A stretch of 64,000 nt of DNA. Origin: Trichobilharzia regenti. Its lineage: Eukaryota; Platyhelminthes; Trematoda; Strigeidida; Schistosomatidae. Shown here one piece after another: positions 60,701-62,269 of this stretch (position 1 is its first letter; each line of letters starts with the position of its first letter). The notes under the pieces are model-generated. The model saw only the letters and a list, made by a program, of their open reading frames with translations. It had not been told where the DNA came from and did no database searches. The position numbers were made by a program, and so were the translations under genes. Location of the stretch: contig OX235262.1 of NCBI GenBank assembly GCA_944472135.2, forward strand, positions 67,518,887 through 67,582,886, written 5' to 3'.

Positions 60701-61973
60701 AATTGTGTTCCCCTTTCATGGATGCCATATGTTTTTAGCAAATGATCAGATATCACACAGTTATATGAATTACGTAGGTCGTGATGAAGGAGGGTTACAT
60801 TGTTAACCATATAATTTCCCGTTTATAGTGTAAGTTGGTCTGATCCCCTCCTCGTCCGATTTTTACTTTAAAACCAAATTAGAATGCTTTTCGTTACCAC
60901 TTAATCTTTAATAATTATTGTTCTTATTTACTCCTGTTTTAATGTCATTTCCATTATTATTTGTATTATTATTGTCTCCTTTAGTTCCTAGAGGAACAGA
61001 GGGCTTCAGCCGCACATCTTCATTGCGTCCAGTTCACCACCAACGTTTTCACCTGGCTCCACGTCTGCCCACATGCTTTCATCTGCTCTTCGCATGATCT
61101 CTTCCATATCACCCTCGTACTGATAATCAATCAGCCACTCCCATTTTGGGTTCCACCCGAGCGATGGCCTGGCGTGTCATGTCACTTGATGGTTTTCTCA
61201 GATTATGACCAGTCCACCTCCGTTTCTTCCTGCCTATTTGTAGCACAGTTGATTCCTAGTTGGTTCGTTCCCAGAGATCCCTGTTGTTGGTCTTTTCTGG
61301 TCATCTAATCTCGAGAATTGAGCGAAGGCAGATGTTGATGAAAGTCTGTAGTTTGTTCGAAGTGCCTTTCGTGACGCACCAAGTCTCTTATCCATAAAGT
61401 AGCTTCATTTCTATTACCTCCTATTGTGCGGTGGTGGCACAGTGGTTAGGACTCTCGCCGACCATGCACATGGTCCAAGGTTCAATCCCCTGCCAACGCA
61501 CACCTGAAATCTATGGTTGGCCTGCGAAGTTTGGGCTACCGATATCCATGCTGCAAATTCCTTACTTGTACCAAAAATACAGTGTGGAATCAAGTTGTAA
61601 TCAAAAATAAAAATAAAAAATTATCAGTATGACATATAGACATTTGATTTAAAAGTTAAAAAACCTAAAAATGCTATAACTTTTAATTCTATGACCATTC
61701 TGTATTTATCTGACACTTAATTGTTTGGGTGAGATATATAAAGCATACCTTCAGTTTTACAATACTAAAACTACAGGAGCGCAAAGAAAATCAAATTTAC
61801 AAACAACCATTATCTGCCAACACTTAAACTGTACTGCTTACCTTAGATAGATGACGGATAAAATGACTTCCTCAATACCATAGTGTACTGTGTATGTATG
61901 CGCGTCGAAGAATACTTTGCCTTCATTATAATGTCCTTCAAAGTCGTAGGAAATCAAATAATAATAATACCCA
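5740..61973 (-). CDS. NCX: SLC8-type Na+/Ca2+ exchanger, 11-exon segment (both ends missing)
   Basis: Spliced gene on the minus strand; the exons are listed separately. Members of this family are plasma-membrane antiporters that exchange Na+ for Ca2+. The joined product reads, in order, Calx-beta domain 1, Calx-beta domain 2, a return segment to the membrane, the alpha-2 repeat ([27 protein letters not shown]) and the next transmembrane helix. The alpha-2 repeat is the most diagnostic part: in vertebrate NCX the same stretch has GTSVPDTF and GNVTGSNAVNVFLG. Exon phases agree at every junction except for one base missing in exon 4. The first five membrane helices and the alpha-1 repeat are not in the window, and the final exon (last helix) was not found. 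The introns make up about 97 percent of the span and are filled with retroelements. Exon numbers are mine and count only what is visible. Confidence 0.9.
6115..8345 (-). mobile_element. Penelope-like element, split by a palindromic insertion
   Basis: Minus-strand PLE 3' part. Bases 6120-6196 and 7400-8330 align with the copy at 54236-55150 in the same order, so they were once joined and 6211-7385 was inserted. The endonuclease remnant (7675-7920) reads [20 protein letters not shown] and [12 protein letters not shown], the usual C-terminal pattern. Other frames between 7875 and 8234 continue the endonuclease with shifts, so it is a pseudogene. Confidence 0.7.
6211..7385. mobile_element. 1.2-kb palindromic (foldback) insertion
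   Basis: Two arms of about 535-545 bases (about 6250-6782 and 6846-7389) are near-perfect reverse complements around a loop of about 60 bases. The insertion is flanked by the identical 14-base sequence TAAACCAGAATTTA at 6197-6210 and 7386-7399. The open frames in each arm are mirror copies of one another and have no known match, so I do not call them genes. It sits inside a PLE. Confidence 0.75.
8400..8560 (-). repeat. Hammerhead SINE, truncated
   Basis: Minus-strand copy with the B-box region (AAGTTCGAACCC-like) and the start of the ribozyme (TACTGCCGATGAT), broken at the 8400 edge so stem II and the rest are missing. Confidence 0.65.
9162..9315 (-). CDS. NCX: NCX exon 10: alpha-2 ion-transport repeat
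   Basis: 154 bases: 51 codons plus one base. Acceptor ACGTTTCAG, donor ATTACAG/GTTAGT. The peptide [36 protein letters not shown] and [13 protein letters not shown] is the alpha-2 repeat. Conserved Ser/Asp of GTSxPD and Asn of GNxTGSN are present; in the family these line the Na+/Ca2+ transport path. The last G joins GT of exon 11 to complete GSN. Confidence 0.96.
10030..10430. repeat. Hammerhead SINE pair in head-to-head inverted order
   Basis: A minus copy (10030-10230, with GGGTTCGAACCCGG) is followed by a plus-strand partial copy (about 10325-10430) containing TGATGAGTCCCAAACAATGA and GATGAAACAGC. The plus copy has A for the essential C3 of the core (AATGATGAG), so cleavage is not expected. 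Confidence 0.68.
11035..11640 (+). repeat. Two tandem hammerhead SINE copies
   Basis: First copy about 11035-11250 with GAAGATCCTGGGTTCGAAG and GAGTCCCAAACTAG...GACGAAACAGC; second about 11270-11640 with GGTCCTGGGTTCGAACCCCA. Both have damaged cores (CTGTGAAGA in the first; in the second the stem II side is changed). The second ends about 50 bases from the exon 9 donor. Confidence 0.72.
11691..11766 (-). CDS. NCX: NCX exon 9: transmembrane helix before alpha-2
   Basis: 76 bases: one base plus 25 codons, ending in phase 0. Acceptor CATATTTTAG, donor GAAGAG/GTGAGT. The peptide [20 protein letters not shown] followed by ALVEE is a membrane helix ending in the acidic turn, like vertebrate WLTFFVSILMIGLLTAFIGDL. 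It is separated from exon 8 by an 11.9-kb intron, the largest here, and from exon 10 by 2.4 kb. Confidence 0.92.
11990..12380 (+). pseudogene. PLE endonuclease fragment
   Basis: The plus frame at 12116-12358 reads [20 protein letters not shown] and [20 protein letters not shown], the C-terminal region of a PLE endonuclease. The stretch just before it encodes remains of the GIY-YIG part with stops. It lies directly upstream of a second PLE piece. Confidence 0.7.
12560..13850 (+). mobile_element. Penelope-like element, 3' half with GIY-YIG endonuclease
   Basis: The frame 12724-13317 (197 residues) covers the link after the reverse transcriptase ([11 protein letters not shown]) and the GIY-YIG endonuclease: [18 protein letters not shown] at residues 107-124, then [19 protein letters not shown]. 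The upstream thumb region (12600-12720) is present but frame-shifted. PLEs copy themselves by target-primed reverse transcription with this endonuclease. The polymerase core is absent, so this copy is dead. The 3' UTR runs to about 13850 and holds a hammerhead-like motif. Confidence 0.82.
13782..13830 (+). ncRNA. Hammerhead-like motif in PLE 3' UTR
   Basis: CTGAAGA (core CUGANGA), a stem II candidate GTTCG/CGAAT, then GAAACG follow in the right order. The extra A before stem II and the weak closing pair make it marginal. Hammerheads are known in PLEs. I see no clean stem I or III. Confidence 0.33.
14540..16262 (+). mobile_element. RTE (SR2-like) retrotransposon, 5'-truncated and decayed
   Basis: Begins in the linker before the reverse transcriptase and runs to the 3' end. 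The frame 14608-15063 has [19 protein letters not shown] and [20 protein letters not shown], the start of the polymerase domain. Further pieces follow in shifted frames (for example [17 protein letters not shown] near 15420) up to the tail, which ends in GTTCCACTCAGAACTGAGG and an AATA-rich run. No endonuclease. Stops and shifts make it a pseudogene. Confidence 0.82.
16955..17060 (+). repeat. Hammerhead SINE tail fragment
   Basis: Only the common tail (ATTTTCAATGGTTCTCTAG and the following GATGATTTGTCAAG) is recognisable. The region 16262-16950 to its left shows no gene. Confidence 0.4.
17380..17935 (+). pseudogene. PLE endonuclease C-terminal and 3' UTR fragment
   Basis: The frame 17468-17677 reads [20 protein letters not shown] and [13 protein letters not shown], the C-terminal part of a PLE endonuclease. 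The following 17680-17930 matches the 3' flank of the PLE at 18790-20215, including ACTAAAGATGTTTTCCAGA. Confidence 0.7.
18175..18428 (+). repeat. Hammerhead SINE, nearly full length
   Basis: GATTGATATCAGT start, tRNA-like section (CGGGTCCCAGTGACTGAATG, GCCCCTGGGTTCGAACCCCA), ribozyme region CGATGGTTCTCAGACTAGG and GATGAAACAG, common tail. The core reads CCGATGG, so two essential bases are changed. Confidence 0.78.
18790..20215 (+). mobile_element. Penelope-like element remnant, interrupted by repeat X
   Basis: Degenerate polymerase motif C ([13 protein letters not shown]) near 18795, then GEKLPFLDV-like sequence near 18910, then endonuclease and 3' flank. Repeat X (19635-19865) splits it; the 3' part resumes at about 19890 and aligns with 17640-17930. 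Many stops. Confidence 0.68.
19635..19865 (+). repeat. Unidentified interspersed repeat X, copy 2
   Basis: Aligns with 785-1035. It lies between two PLE segments that match contiguous sequence in another copy, so it inserted there. Confidence 0.5.
20500..20765 (+). repeat. Hammerhead SINE, decayed
   Basis: tRNA-like section (TGGGTCTCAGTGGCTGAATG), then GATTATTCTCAAATTTAAG and GATGAAACAGC, and the common tail. The core is TCGATTA, not functional. The following 20770-22890 shows no gene or recognisable repeat. Confidence 0.72.
20770..22890. other. Intron sequence, nothing recognised
   Basis: About 2.1 kb of AT-rich sequence with no frame, splice-bounded match or repeat family I can name. Confidence 0.45.
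22895..23470 (-). mobile_element. RTE (SR2-like) 3' fragment
   Basis: Minus-strand 3' end of an RTE element: ATTATTATTCC, then the tail block CGATTCCTAGTTGAACATAA, followed by the C-terminal region found in other copies (GATCTCCTCCATGTCATCGT). Heavily diverged. Confidence 0.68.
23622..23744 (-). CDS. NCX: NCX exon 8: return to the membrane, helix before alpha-2
   Basis: 123 bases: one base, 40 codons, two bases. Acceptor TTATTAAAG, donor CCTAG/GTAAAG. With the AT from exon 7 the first codon is Met, giving EQFRMAVSLLPN. The second half, [19 protein letters not shown], matches vertebrate YVMHFLTVFWKVLFAFVPP, the most recognisable stretch before the carboxy-terminal helices. The exon is too small and lacks the ATG context to stand out as an open frame; it was found by this match. 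Confidence 0.9.
23875..24140. repeat. Hammerhead SINE, highly diverged
   Basis: Starts like a minus-strand copy (TTTGATCACGA, GTACTCGACAGCTG) and ends in the plus-strand tail (TTTTCAATGGTTCTTTAACT). The tRNA-like section is hard to recognise. It lies just upstream (gene sense) of exon 8. Confidence 0.5.
24721..24762. repeat. (AT)n microsatellite
   Basis: About 42 bases of AT repeat in the left outer arm; its mirror at 25895-25922 is shorter. Confidence 0.95.
24838..25300. repeat. Inverted pair of hammerhead SINEs
   Basis: A minus copy (to about 25115) carries CCCAAACTAGGACGAAACAG with a damaged core (AATGAAGA), and a plus partial copy follows with CCCAAACTAGAACGAAACAC. The ends are reverse complements of each other. 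Confidence 0.7.
25325..25592 (-). repeat. Hammerhead SINE, nearly full length (minus)
   Basis: Minus strand: tRNA-like section with GGTTCGAATCCCAG-like B box, then TACTGCCGATGATTCCCAAAC, AGGATGAAACAGCAGC. Core CCGATGA differs from CUGANGA at one essential base. It forms a palindrome with the next copy. Confidence 0.78.
25592..25830 (+). repeat. Hammerhead SINE, nearly full length (plus)
   Basis: Mirror of the preceding copy: CACGAATTGGTAGAAGTTAG, GTCCCAGTGGCTGAATGG, AGGTTCGAACCCCAGTGGG, CGATGATTCCCAAACTAGG. Same core change (CCGATGA). Confidence 0.8.
25895..25922. repeat. (AT)n microsatellite
   Basis: About 28 bases of AT repeat in the right outer arm of the nested inverted repeat. Confidence 0.95.
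26155..26345 (+). mobile_element. RTE (SR2-like) 3' tail
   Basis: The frame 26102-26329 ends with [19 protein letters not shown] and [15 protein letters not shown], the RTE C-terminus, then the tail CCTATGTTCCTCTAGGAACT and a short AATA run. Everything upstream is missing. Confidence 0.8.
26400..27690. other. Intron sequence, nothing recognised
   Basis: AT-rich, no gene or named repeat seen. Confidence 0.45.
27700..29335 (-). mobile_element. RTE (SR2-like) retrotransposon, 5'-truncated
   Basis: Minus strand from an RTE 3' tail (GAATTAAAGG-type end at about 27720) back to the start of the polymerase. The frame 28813-29310 has [39 protein letters not shown], the RT start, and 28139-28453 covers the thumb with [18 protein letters not shown]. 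Frameshifts separate the parts. The endonuclease is absent, so the copy is dead. Confidence 0.84.
29515..29700 (+). mobile_element. RTE (SR2-like) 3' tail
   Basis: Short plus-strand 3' piece: GTGACATGGAGGAGATCGTG, then TGTTCCACTCGGGACCCAT and AATAATAATG. It ends about 50 bases from the donor of exchanger exon 7. Confidence 0.74.
29752..29915 (-). CDS. NCX: NCX exon 7: end of Calx-beta domain 2 and linker
   Basis: 164 bases: 54 codons plus two bases, starting in phase 0. Acceptor TTTCTACAG, donor CGCAT/GTGAGT. The peptide [14 protein letters not shown] continues the last strand of Calx-beta 2, then [11 protein letters not shown] and [10 protein letters not shown] follow, like vertebrate KLEVIIEE...SWREQFIEA just before the return to the membrane. 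The middle is unusually hydrophobic ([13 protein letters not shown]). Calx-beta strands can be hydrophobic, but a short membrane-associated stretch is possible. The acceptor is within an open frame that runs into the intron. Confidence 0.87.
30935..31105 (+). repeat. Unidentified repeat Y, copy 1
   Basis: Matches 32750-32925: shared blocks ATCCCTAAGG, GATGTTTCAT.CCTCTGAA, GATGAATGCTG and TAATGCTCCTCT.TATTTTA. The stretch before it (30775-30900) contains a B-box-like GGGTTCGAATCTC, so this may be another tRNA-derived element. Confidence 0.48.
31110..32370. other. Intron sequence, nothing recognised
   Basis: No gene, splice-bounded exon or named repeat was seen. Confidence 0.45.
32379..32402. 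repeat. (AT)n microsatellite
   Basis: About 24 bases of TA repeat immediately before a SINE. Confidence 0.92.
32405..32610 (+). repeat. Hammerhead SINE, decayed
   Basis: AAGTTGAAATTCGTGGACCA, TCATGGGTTCAAACGCCACT, then CTGCTGATAAGCCCCAAAT; the core CTGATAA and the GACGACAC segment (for GAAA) are both changed. Confidence 0.65.
32750..32925 (+). repeat. Unidentified repeat Y, copy 2
   Basis: Aligns with 30935-31105 in the same orientation. Confidence 0.48.
33000..33465. repeat. Inverted pair of hammerhead SINEs
   Basis: Minus copy 33000-33250 (GTACTGCCGACGATTCGCAAA on that strand; core CCGACGA) and plus partial copy about 33340-33465 (GATAATTCTCAAACAAGGAT, GAAACAGCAGC). Confidence 0.7.
34260..35460 (+). 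mobile_element. Penelope-like element, RT and endonuclease remnants
   Basis: Pieces in several frames. 34271-34495 has [11 protein letters not shown] and [20 protein letters not shown] (RT motif B); 34521-34751 has [11 protein letters not shown] (catalytic motif C with DD) and [14 protein letters not shown] (motif D region); 34797-35306 covers the thumb and connector; 35158-35454 has [20 protein letters not shown] and [13 protein letters not shown] (endonuclease end). The GIY-YIG motif is scrambled near 35150-35220. The DD pair survives but the frame is broken at least three times. Confidence 0.84.
35470..36820. other. Intron sequence, nothing recognised
   Basis: No gene or named repeat was seen between the PLE and exchanger exon 6. 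Confidence 0.4.
36827..36959 (-). CDS. NCX: NCX exon 6: Calx-beta domain 2, core
   Basis: 133 bases: one base plus 44 codons, ending in phase 0. Acceptor CAACTAG, donor GAGAG/GTATGT. The peptide runs DGNAKG..., [31 protein letters not shown], matching the Calx-beta pattern DGTAxxGxDYxxxxGxLxFxxGExxKxIxVxI. Vertebrate NCX would have an acidic Ca2+-binding run (IDDEEYE) after the last strand shown; here it is KPDREDRTKK across the exon 6/7 junction. Confidence 0.9.
37336..38770 (+). mobile_element. Penelope-like element with RT and GIY-YIG endonuclease
   Basis: Most complete PLE here. 37343-37582 carries [13 protein letters not shown] (motif A); the next stretch, with stops, has [10 protein letters not shown] (motif B); near 37750 FIDDTFLVM (motif C with the catalytic DD); 37775-38029 has [14 protein letters not shown] (motif D region) and [12 protein letters not shown]. 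The frame 38073-38765 is intact for 230 residues and holds the endonuclease with [20 protein letters not shown] and [17 protein letters not shown]. Four visible breaks within the RT make it inactive. Confidence 0.87.
39150..39670. repeat. Small palindrome within family Z repeat
   Basis: 39150-39305 is the reverse complement of 39530-39670 (both contain GGCAGTCTGACTACCCCT on one strand). The left arm and loop (to about 39500) align with 57940-58270, so this is part of a longer repeat family, Z. Confidence 0.62.
40040..40800. other. Intron sequence, nothing recognised
   Basis: No gene or named repeat; it may include the 5' part of the CR1-like element, which I could not confirm. Confidence 0.35.
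40810..42445 (+). mobile_element. CR1/jockey-like non-LTR retrotransposon, 3' half
   Basis: Polymerase remnants: [13 protein letters not shown] near 40930, the motif B region GVPQ at 41165 with one base missing before [16 protein letters not shown], then YADNLTV (the catalytic YADD changed to YADN) near 41255, and [15 protein letters not shown] with [18 protein letters not shown] in the long frame 41342-41956. It ends in AAATTAAATCATTATTATTA, a typical short-repeat tail. SR1-like elements of this clade are known in schistosomes. The catalytic change, frameshift and stops mean it is dead. Confidence 0.82.
42450..43810. other. Intron sequence, nothing recognised
   Basis: No gene or named repeat was seen up to exchanger exon 5. 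Confidence 0.4.
43815..43938 (-). CDS. NCX: NCX exon 5: start of Calx-beta domain 2
   Basis: 124 bases: two bases, 40 codons, two bases. Acceptor TTTATTTAG, donor CACAAG/GTAAAA. The first two bases complete the Ala codon begun by the G at the end of exon 4. The peptide [15 protein letters not shown] and [20 protein letters not shown] matches the first strands of a Calx-beta domain (F-E...Y-V-E...V-x-V-x-R). It ends on the AG that exon 6 turns into Arg, giving TRDGNAKG, the typical xRDGTAxxG turn. Confidence 0.9.
44000..45030. other. Intron sequence, nothing recognised
   Basis: Mostly AT-rich. The part after about 44870 may be decayed PLE sequence but I cannot align it. Confidence 0.35.
45060..45515 (+). 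pseudogene. PLE endonuclease fragment with GIY-YIG motif
   Basis: Starts [19 protein letters not shown] in the connector, and the frame 45172-45507 reaches [20 protein letters not shown] with [14 protein letters not shown], the GIY-YIG core. It breaks off at a SINE insertion near 45530. No polymerase part remains. Confidence 0.8.
45530..45700 (+). repeat. Hammerhead SINE, 5'-truncated
   Basis: Begins at the B box (GGGGTTCGAACCCCAGTGAG), then the ribozyme region and common tail. It cuts off the PLE. Confidence 0.75.
45567..45612 (+). ncRNA. Hammerhead ribozyme candidate, core kept but stem II weak
   Basis: Stem I GTACTG/CAGTAC is perfect, the core CTGATGA and GAAA are present and the cleavage triplet GTC precedes stem I. 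Stem II (TTCC with AGAT) hardly pairs, so activity is doubtful. Confidence 0.5.
46190..46895 (+). mobile_element. RTE (SR2-like) 3' fragment, recent
   Basis: Plus-strand thumb and C-terminal part. The frame 46063-46740 reads [40 protein letters not shown] and [20 protein letters not shown], then the tail TGTTCCACTAGGAACCCAAG and AATAATAATAAT. It is almost the reverse complement of 50352-50970, so it was copied recently or by the same lineage. Confidence 0.85.
47345..47740 (+). repeat. Hammerhead SINE, long unit
   Basis: Starts TACTGGTTTTGTGGGGATTT, then a spacer with GGTAAGCCGTGACTAGTAAG, then the tRNA-like section (TCGGGTCCCAATGGCTCAAT), the ribozyme region CACTGCTGAAGAGCTCCAAA with GAAACAGCTGTCCAGTACTC, and tail. 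Core CTGAAGA is intact, stem I ACTG/CAGT is present, but stem II (GCTCC/AGCAT) is damaged. Confidence 0.76.
47942..48163 (-). CDS. NCX: NCX exon 4: end of Calx-beta domain 1, with a one-base frameshift
   Basis: 222 bases, acceptor ATTTACAG, donor GAAGAAG/GTAACT. The first part reads [19 protein letters not shown]...EQVEFYV and then meets a stop. Two frames over, the sequence continues as RLNVDSDKK...[14 protein letters not shown], the expected end of a Calx-beta domain. Neighbouring exons require a length of 3n+1, and the exon is one base short. The shift lies near 48066-48072. It could be a sequencing or assembly error, a real null allele, or programmed; I favour an error because the rest of the exon is well conserved. 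Where Calx-beta domains usually carry an acidic Ca2+-binding cluster, this exon has [11 protein letters not shown]. Confidence 0.85.
48285..48905 (-). mobile_element. RTE (SR2-like) 3' fragment
   Basis: Minus-strand 3' end: ATTGTTCCCTAGGATTCTGAGGAACATA-like tail at the left, then C-terminal and thumb sequence ([14 protein letters not shown] in the frame 48545-48754). It lies just to the right of exchanger exon 4. Confidence 0.76.
49500..49865 (+). repeat. Hammerhead SINE, long unit, decayed core
   Basis: GCTGGTTTGCAGGGATTTGA start, tRNA-like section (TTCCAGTGGCTTAGTGGTCT, CCCTGGGTTCGAACCCCAGT), then CTGAAGAGTCTCAAACTATG and GACAGAATAGC, where GAAA is lost. Confidence 0.76.
49880..50095 (-). 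repeat. tRNA-Gly-like SINE with RTE-like tail (family C), copy 3
   Basis: Plus-strand blocks TTCCAAATGAAACATAAGGA (RTE-like tail), CGACCTCCCTCTTTACCAGG (body) and a degraded tRNA-like head near 50090-50030 follow the order of the other family C copies. Confidence 0.55.
50482..51740 (-). pseudogene. RTE reverse transcriptase, remaining part in broken frames
   Basis: Continuation of the element's polymerase. 51537-51734 reads [20 protein letters not shown] and [10 protein letters not shown], the fingers; the palm follows in other frames (GHLTTT-like sequence near 51450); 50482-50967 reads [20 protein letters not shown] and [20 protein letters not shown], thumb and C-terminus. It cannot be translated as one protein. 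Confidence 0.78.
51812..53581 (-). CDS. RTE endonuclease / start of reverse transcriptase (589 aa, frameshifted at the end)
   Basis: APE-type endonuclease followed by the first polymerase segment. Residues 1-60 are a low-complexity leader; the true start may be Met60 or Met66, before [13 protein letters not shown]. Endonuclease motifs: WNVRT (about 69-73), CESRW with the catalytic Glu (about 98-102), [10 protein letters not shown], and SDHYLVEG near the domain end. The polymerase begins with [20 protein letters not shown] and [20 protein letters not shown]. The frame then reads [12 protein letters not shown] instead of [11 protein letters not shown] because of a short insertion near 51850-51865, and stops. 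In active copies the protein is about 1,000 residues and works at the target site in the nucleus. Confidence 0.88.
   Translation of the reverse strand: MVLATPTPKLNQIATETSTHKYIKNFKNINNNPILRWNRGSEMTQAGEREASQPMCLLSMKAKIRMGAWNVRTMYETGKAAQVAAEMRRHRIEVLRICESRWNGCGRCQLPREGIIYSGHPEDNHEHTEGVAIMMSPTAAKALMQWEPISSRIMTARFNSKGRKVTVIQCYAPTNVSEQEKKEAFYRQLQAIMDNVPNGDIKILMGDMNAKLGGDNTGRELTMGREALGEMNDNGELFSDFCAFNDLVIGGSVFKHKDIHKTTWISPDGNTKNQIDFISISRKWRRSLLDTRSRRGADVGSDHYLVEGTFKVKLKASRIAGDRPQCKFNTQLLKDTTTKDTFTATVRAKQETLRDITEESCVEEHWKSLKAILNETCSTVLGRKKRQDKEWLSTDTWKLIEERRMVKEKMIQCKDGQEKETMSSTYTALDKEVKKSARKDKRRFYDNLATEAEKAAGKRDLRTLYQITKSLSGKRSTQAKPIKDSQGNPITKEERQIKQWADHFKGLLNRPSPATRPEIPTTALTQLQVDTNPPTRAEVLNAIKLLKAGKAAGPDGIPPEALKADPETTADMLTHSIIAKGLEGGKGAY
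53701..53871 (-). CDS. NCX: NCX exon 3: Calx-beta domain 1, middle
   Basis: 171 bases, exactly 57 codons, phase 0 at both ends. Acceptor TTTTGCAG, donor TATATT/GTGAGT. The first half is a polar linker ([16 protein letters not shown]). The second half, [18 protein letters not shown], is a clear Calx-beta core (typical VxYRTxDGTAxAGxDYxPT). It joins in frame to exon 4, which continues the domain with [15 protein letters not shown]. The acceptor lies just inside a longer open frame that runs on into intron sequence. Confidence 0.9.
54190..55680 (-). mobile_element. Penelope-like element, internally deleted
   Basis: Same subfamily as 6115-8345, minus strand. The frame 55426-55659 reads [20 protein letters not shown] and [16 protein letters not shown], the polymerase N-terminus; the next part resembles RT sequence with stops, then the endonuclease end (54816-55070: [20 protein letters not shown]). 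A C-run (55200-55210) marks the middle. The GIY-YIG core is not recognisable. Confidence 0.72.
55700..56430. other. Intron sequence, nothing recognised
   Basis: AT-rich, no gene or named repeat seen. Confidence 0.4.
56440..56655 (-). repeat. tRNA-Gly-like SINE with RTE-like tail (family C), best copy
   Basis: Read on the minus strand the head starts GCGTTGGTGGCACAGCGGTA, then GAATGCTCGCCACCCACGC and GGTCCGGGTTTTGGTCGCCG, strongly like tRNA-Gly. The body contains AAGCCGGCAAGGAGGGAAGG, shared with the 5' region of the RTE at 53561-53655, and the end reads TAAAGCCCTATGTTCCACTG, identical in type to the RTE 3' tail. Confidence 0.72.
56660..57750. other. Intron sequence, nothing recognised
   Basis: No gene or named repeat seen; the plus-strand open frame at 56845-57051 has no match I recognise. 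Confidence 0.4.
57752..57784. repeat. (AT)n microsatellite
   Basis: About 33 bases of AT repeat at the start of a family Z repeat. Confidence 0.92.
57790..58340 (+). repeat. Unidentified repeat Z, copy 2
   Basis: Aligns with 39150-39500 (blocks AACTGCTGAG, AGTTGACCT/ATTGACCTCAC, CTGAGTGAGGTTT, CCCTAATTCC.GCTTT) and continues into a segment like the arm at 39960-39985 (ATGGAATTATGC). Coding potential not seen. Confidence 0.5.
58615..58850 (-). repeat. Hammerhead SINE, nearly full length, best ribozyme
   Basis: Minus strand: tRNA-like section (GGGTCCCAGTGGCTCAATGG, then GGTTCGAACCCGCAATG), ribozyme region at 58674-58719, tail to 58615. It forms an inverted pair with 58870-59060. Confidence 0.82.
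58674..58719 (-). ncRNA. Hammerhead ribozyme, intact-looking core
   Basis: On the minus strand: stem I GTACCG with CAGTAC (one mismatch), core CTGAGGA (fits CUGANGA), stem II GTCC/GGAC closed by CAAACTA, core GAAA, stem III ACAG/CTGT with no loop bases between them, cleavage triplet GTC before CAGTAC. All essential bases are present. The tiny stem III suggests activity as a dimer, as known for SM-alpha and PLE hammerheads. Confidence 0.75.
58870..59060 (+). repeat. Hammerhead SINE, damaged core
   Basis: GAGCTCGCCTTGTAACCAGA, GGGTCCCAAACTAGGACG, GAAAGAACTGTCCAGTACTC and tail. Stem II is perfect but the core reads GTGAGGG, with two essential bases changed, in contrast to the inverted partner. 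Confidence 0.8.
59060..59590. other. Intron sequence, nothing recognised
   Basis: Short stretch before exchanger exon 2, no repeat or gene seen. Confidence 0.4.
59591..59675 (-). CDS. NCX: NCX exon 2: insert within Calx-beta domain 1
   Basis: 85 bases: one base plus 28 codons. Acceptor TACTCTAG, donor GAAGAA/GTAAGT. Its first base completes the AG left by exon 1 and it ends in phase 0. The peptide is polar and rich in charged residues (for example [19 protein letters not shown]), with no similarity I recognise to vertebrate NCX. It would lie in the loop between the second and third strands of Calx-beta domain 1. The case rests on splice sites, phase and position, so it is weaker than that for its neighbours. 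Confidence 0.68.
59680..60960. other. Intron sequence, nothing recognised
   Basis: Mostly AT-rich. A short TGGCTCAGTGGTGGAATAC stretch near 60371 looks like a tRNA A box from another decayed SINE. Confidence 0.35.
60970..61425 (-). mobile_element. RTE (SR2-like) 3' fragment
   Basis: Minus-strand tail: ATTATTATTGTCTCCTTTAG, TTCCTAGAGGAACAGAGGGC on plus, followed by C-terminal sequence like 27700-28150. It ends where the family B SINE begins. Confidence 0.76.
61428..61610 (+). repeat. tRNA-like SINE (family B), copy 2
   Basis: Head 61428-61499 with TGGTGGCACAGTGGTTAGGA and AAGGTTCAATCCCCTG, then the shared tail GGCTACCGATATCCATGCTG and GTACCAAAAATACAGTGTGG, ending in an AAATAAAAATAAAAA run. 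The acceptor stem is less perfect than in the copy at 3119-3190. Confidence 0.65.
61842..61973 (-). CDS. NCX: NCX exon 1 of visible set: start of Calx-beta domain 1
   Basis: 132 bases: one base completing a codon, 43 codons, then two bases (AG). The acceptor ends in ACCAG and the donor is AG/GTAAGC. The peptide has a tyrosine run, then [18 protein letters not shown] and VILSVIYLR, which follows the first beta strands of NCX Calx-beta domain 1 (vertebrate GKIFFEQGTYQ...VALTIIRR). The start is set by the only AG that keeps the frame open. The preceding exon would end in phase 2 and must lie to the right; I could not find it in 62.0-64.0 kb. Confidence 0.82.
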
Positions 61974-62269
61974 CTGGTTTAACAATAAATTTTACAAAAT
62001 AAAAAAGTATTTAATGTTCAATTAGTTTGATTATGCTAATCGACACAACTCCATTATAAGGATGCTAAATATATTTGCAAAGTAAAGTCATATAGCATTC
62101 GAACAGCCATGCCCTCTAAAACACTTATTTTCAGTGAAACAGTGAAAAGACGATATTTAACTGAAACGTGAAATGTATTTGCACAACACAATCTGGACAC
62201 TCTGATAAGGTGTGGTAACTGCTTATATTAAAATTGTTGTCGGAGCTACGACTTTTTATTCTAGCCGTG

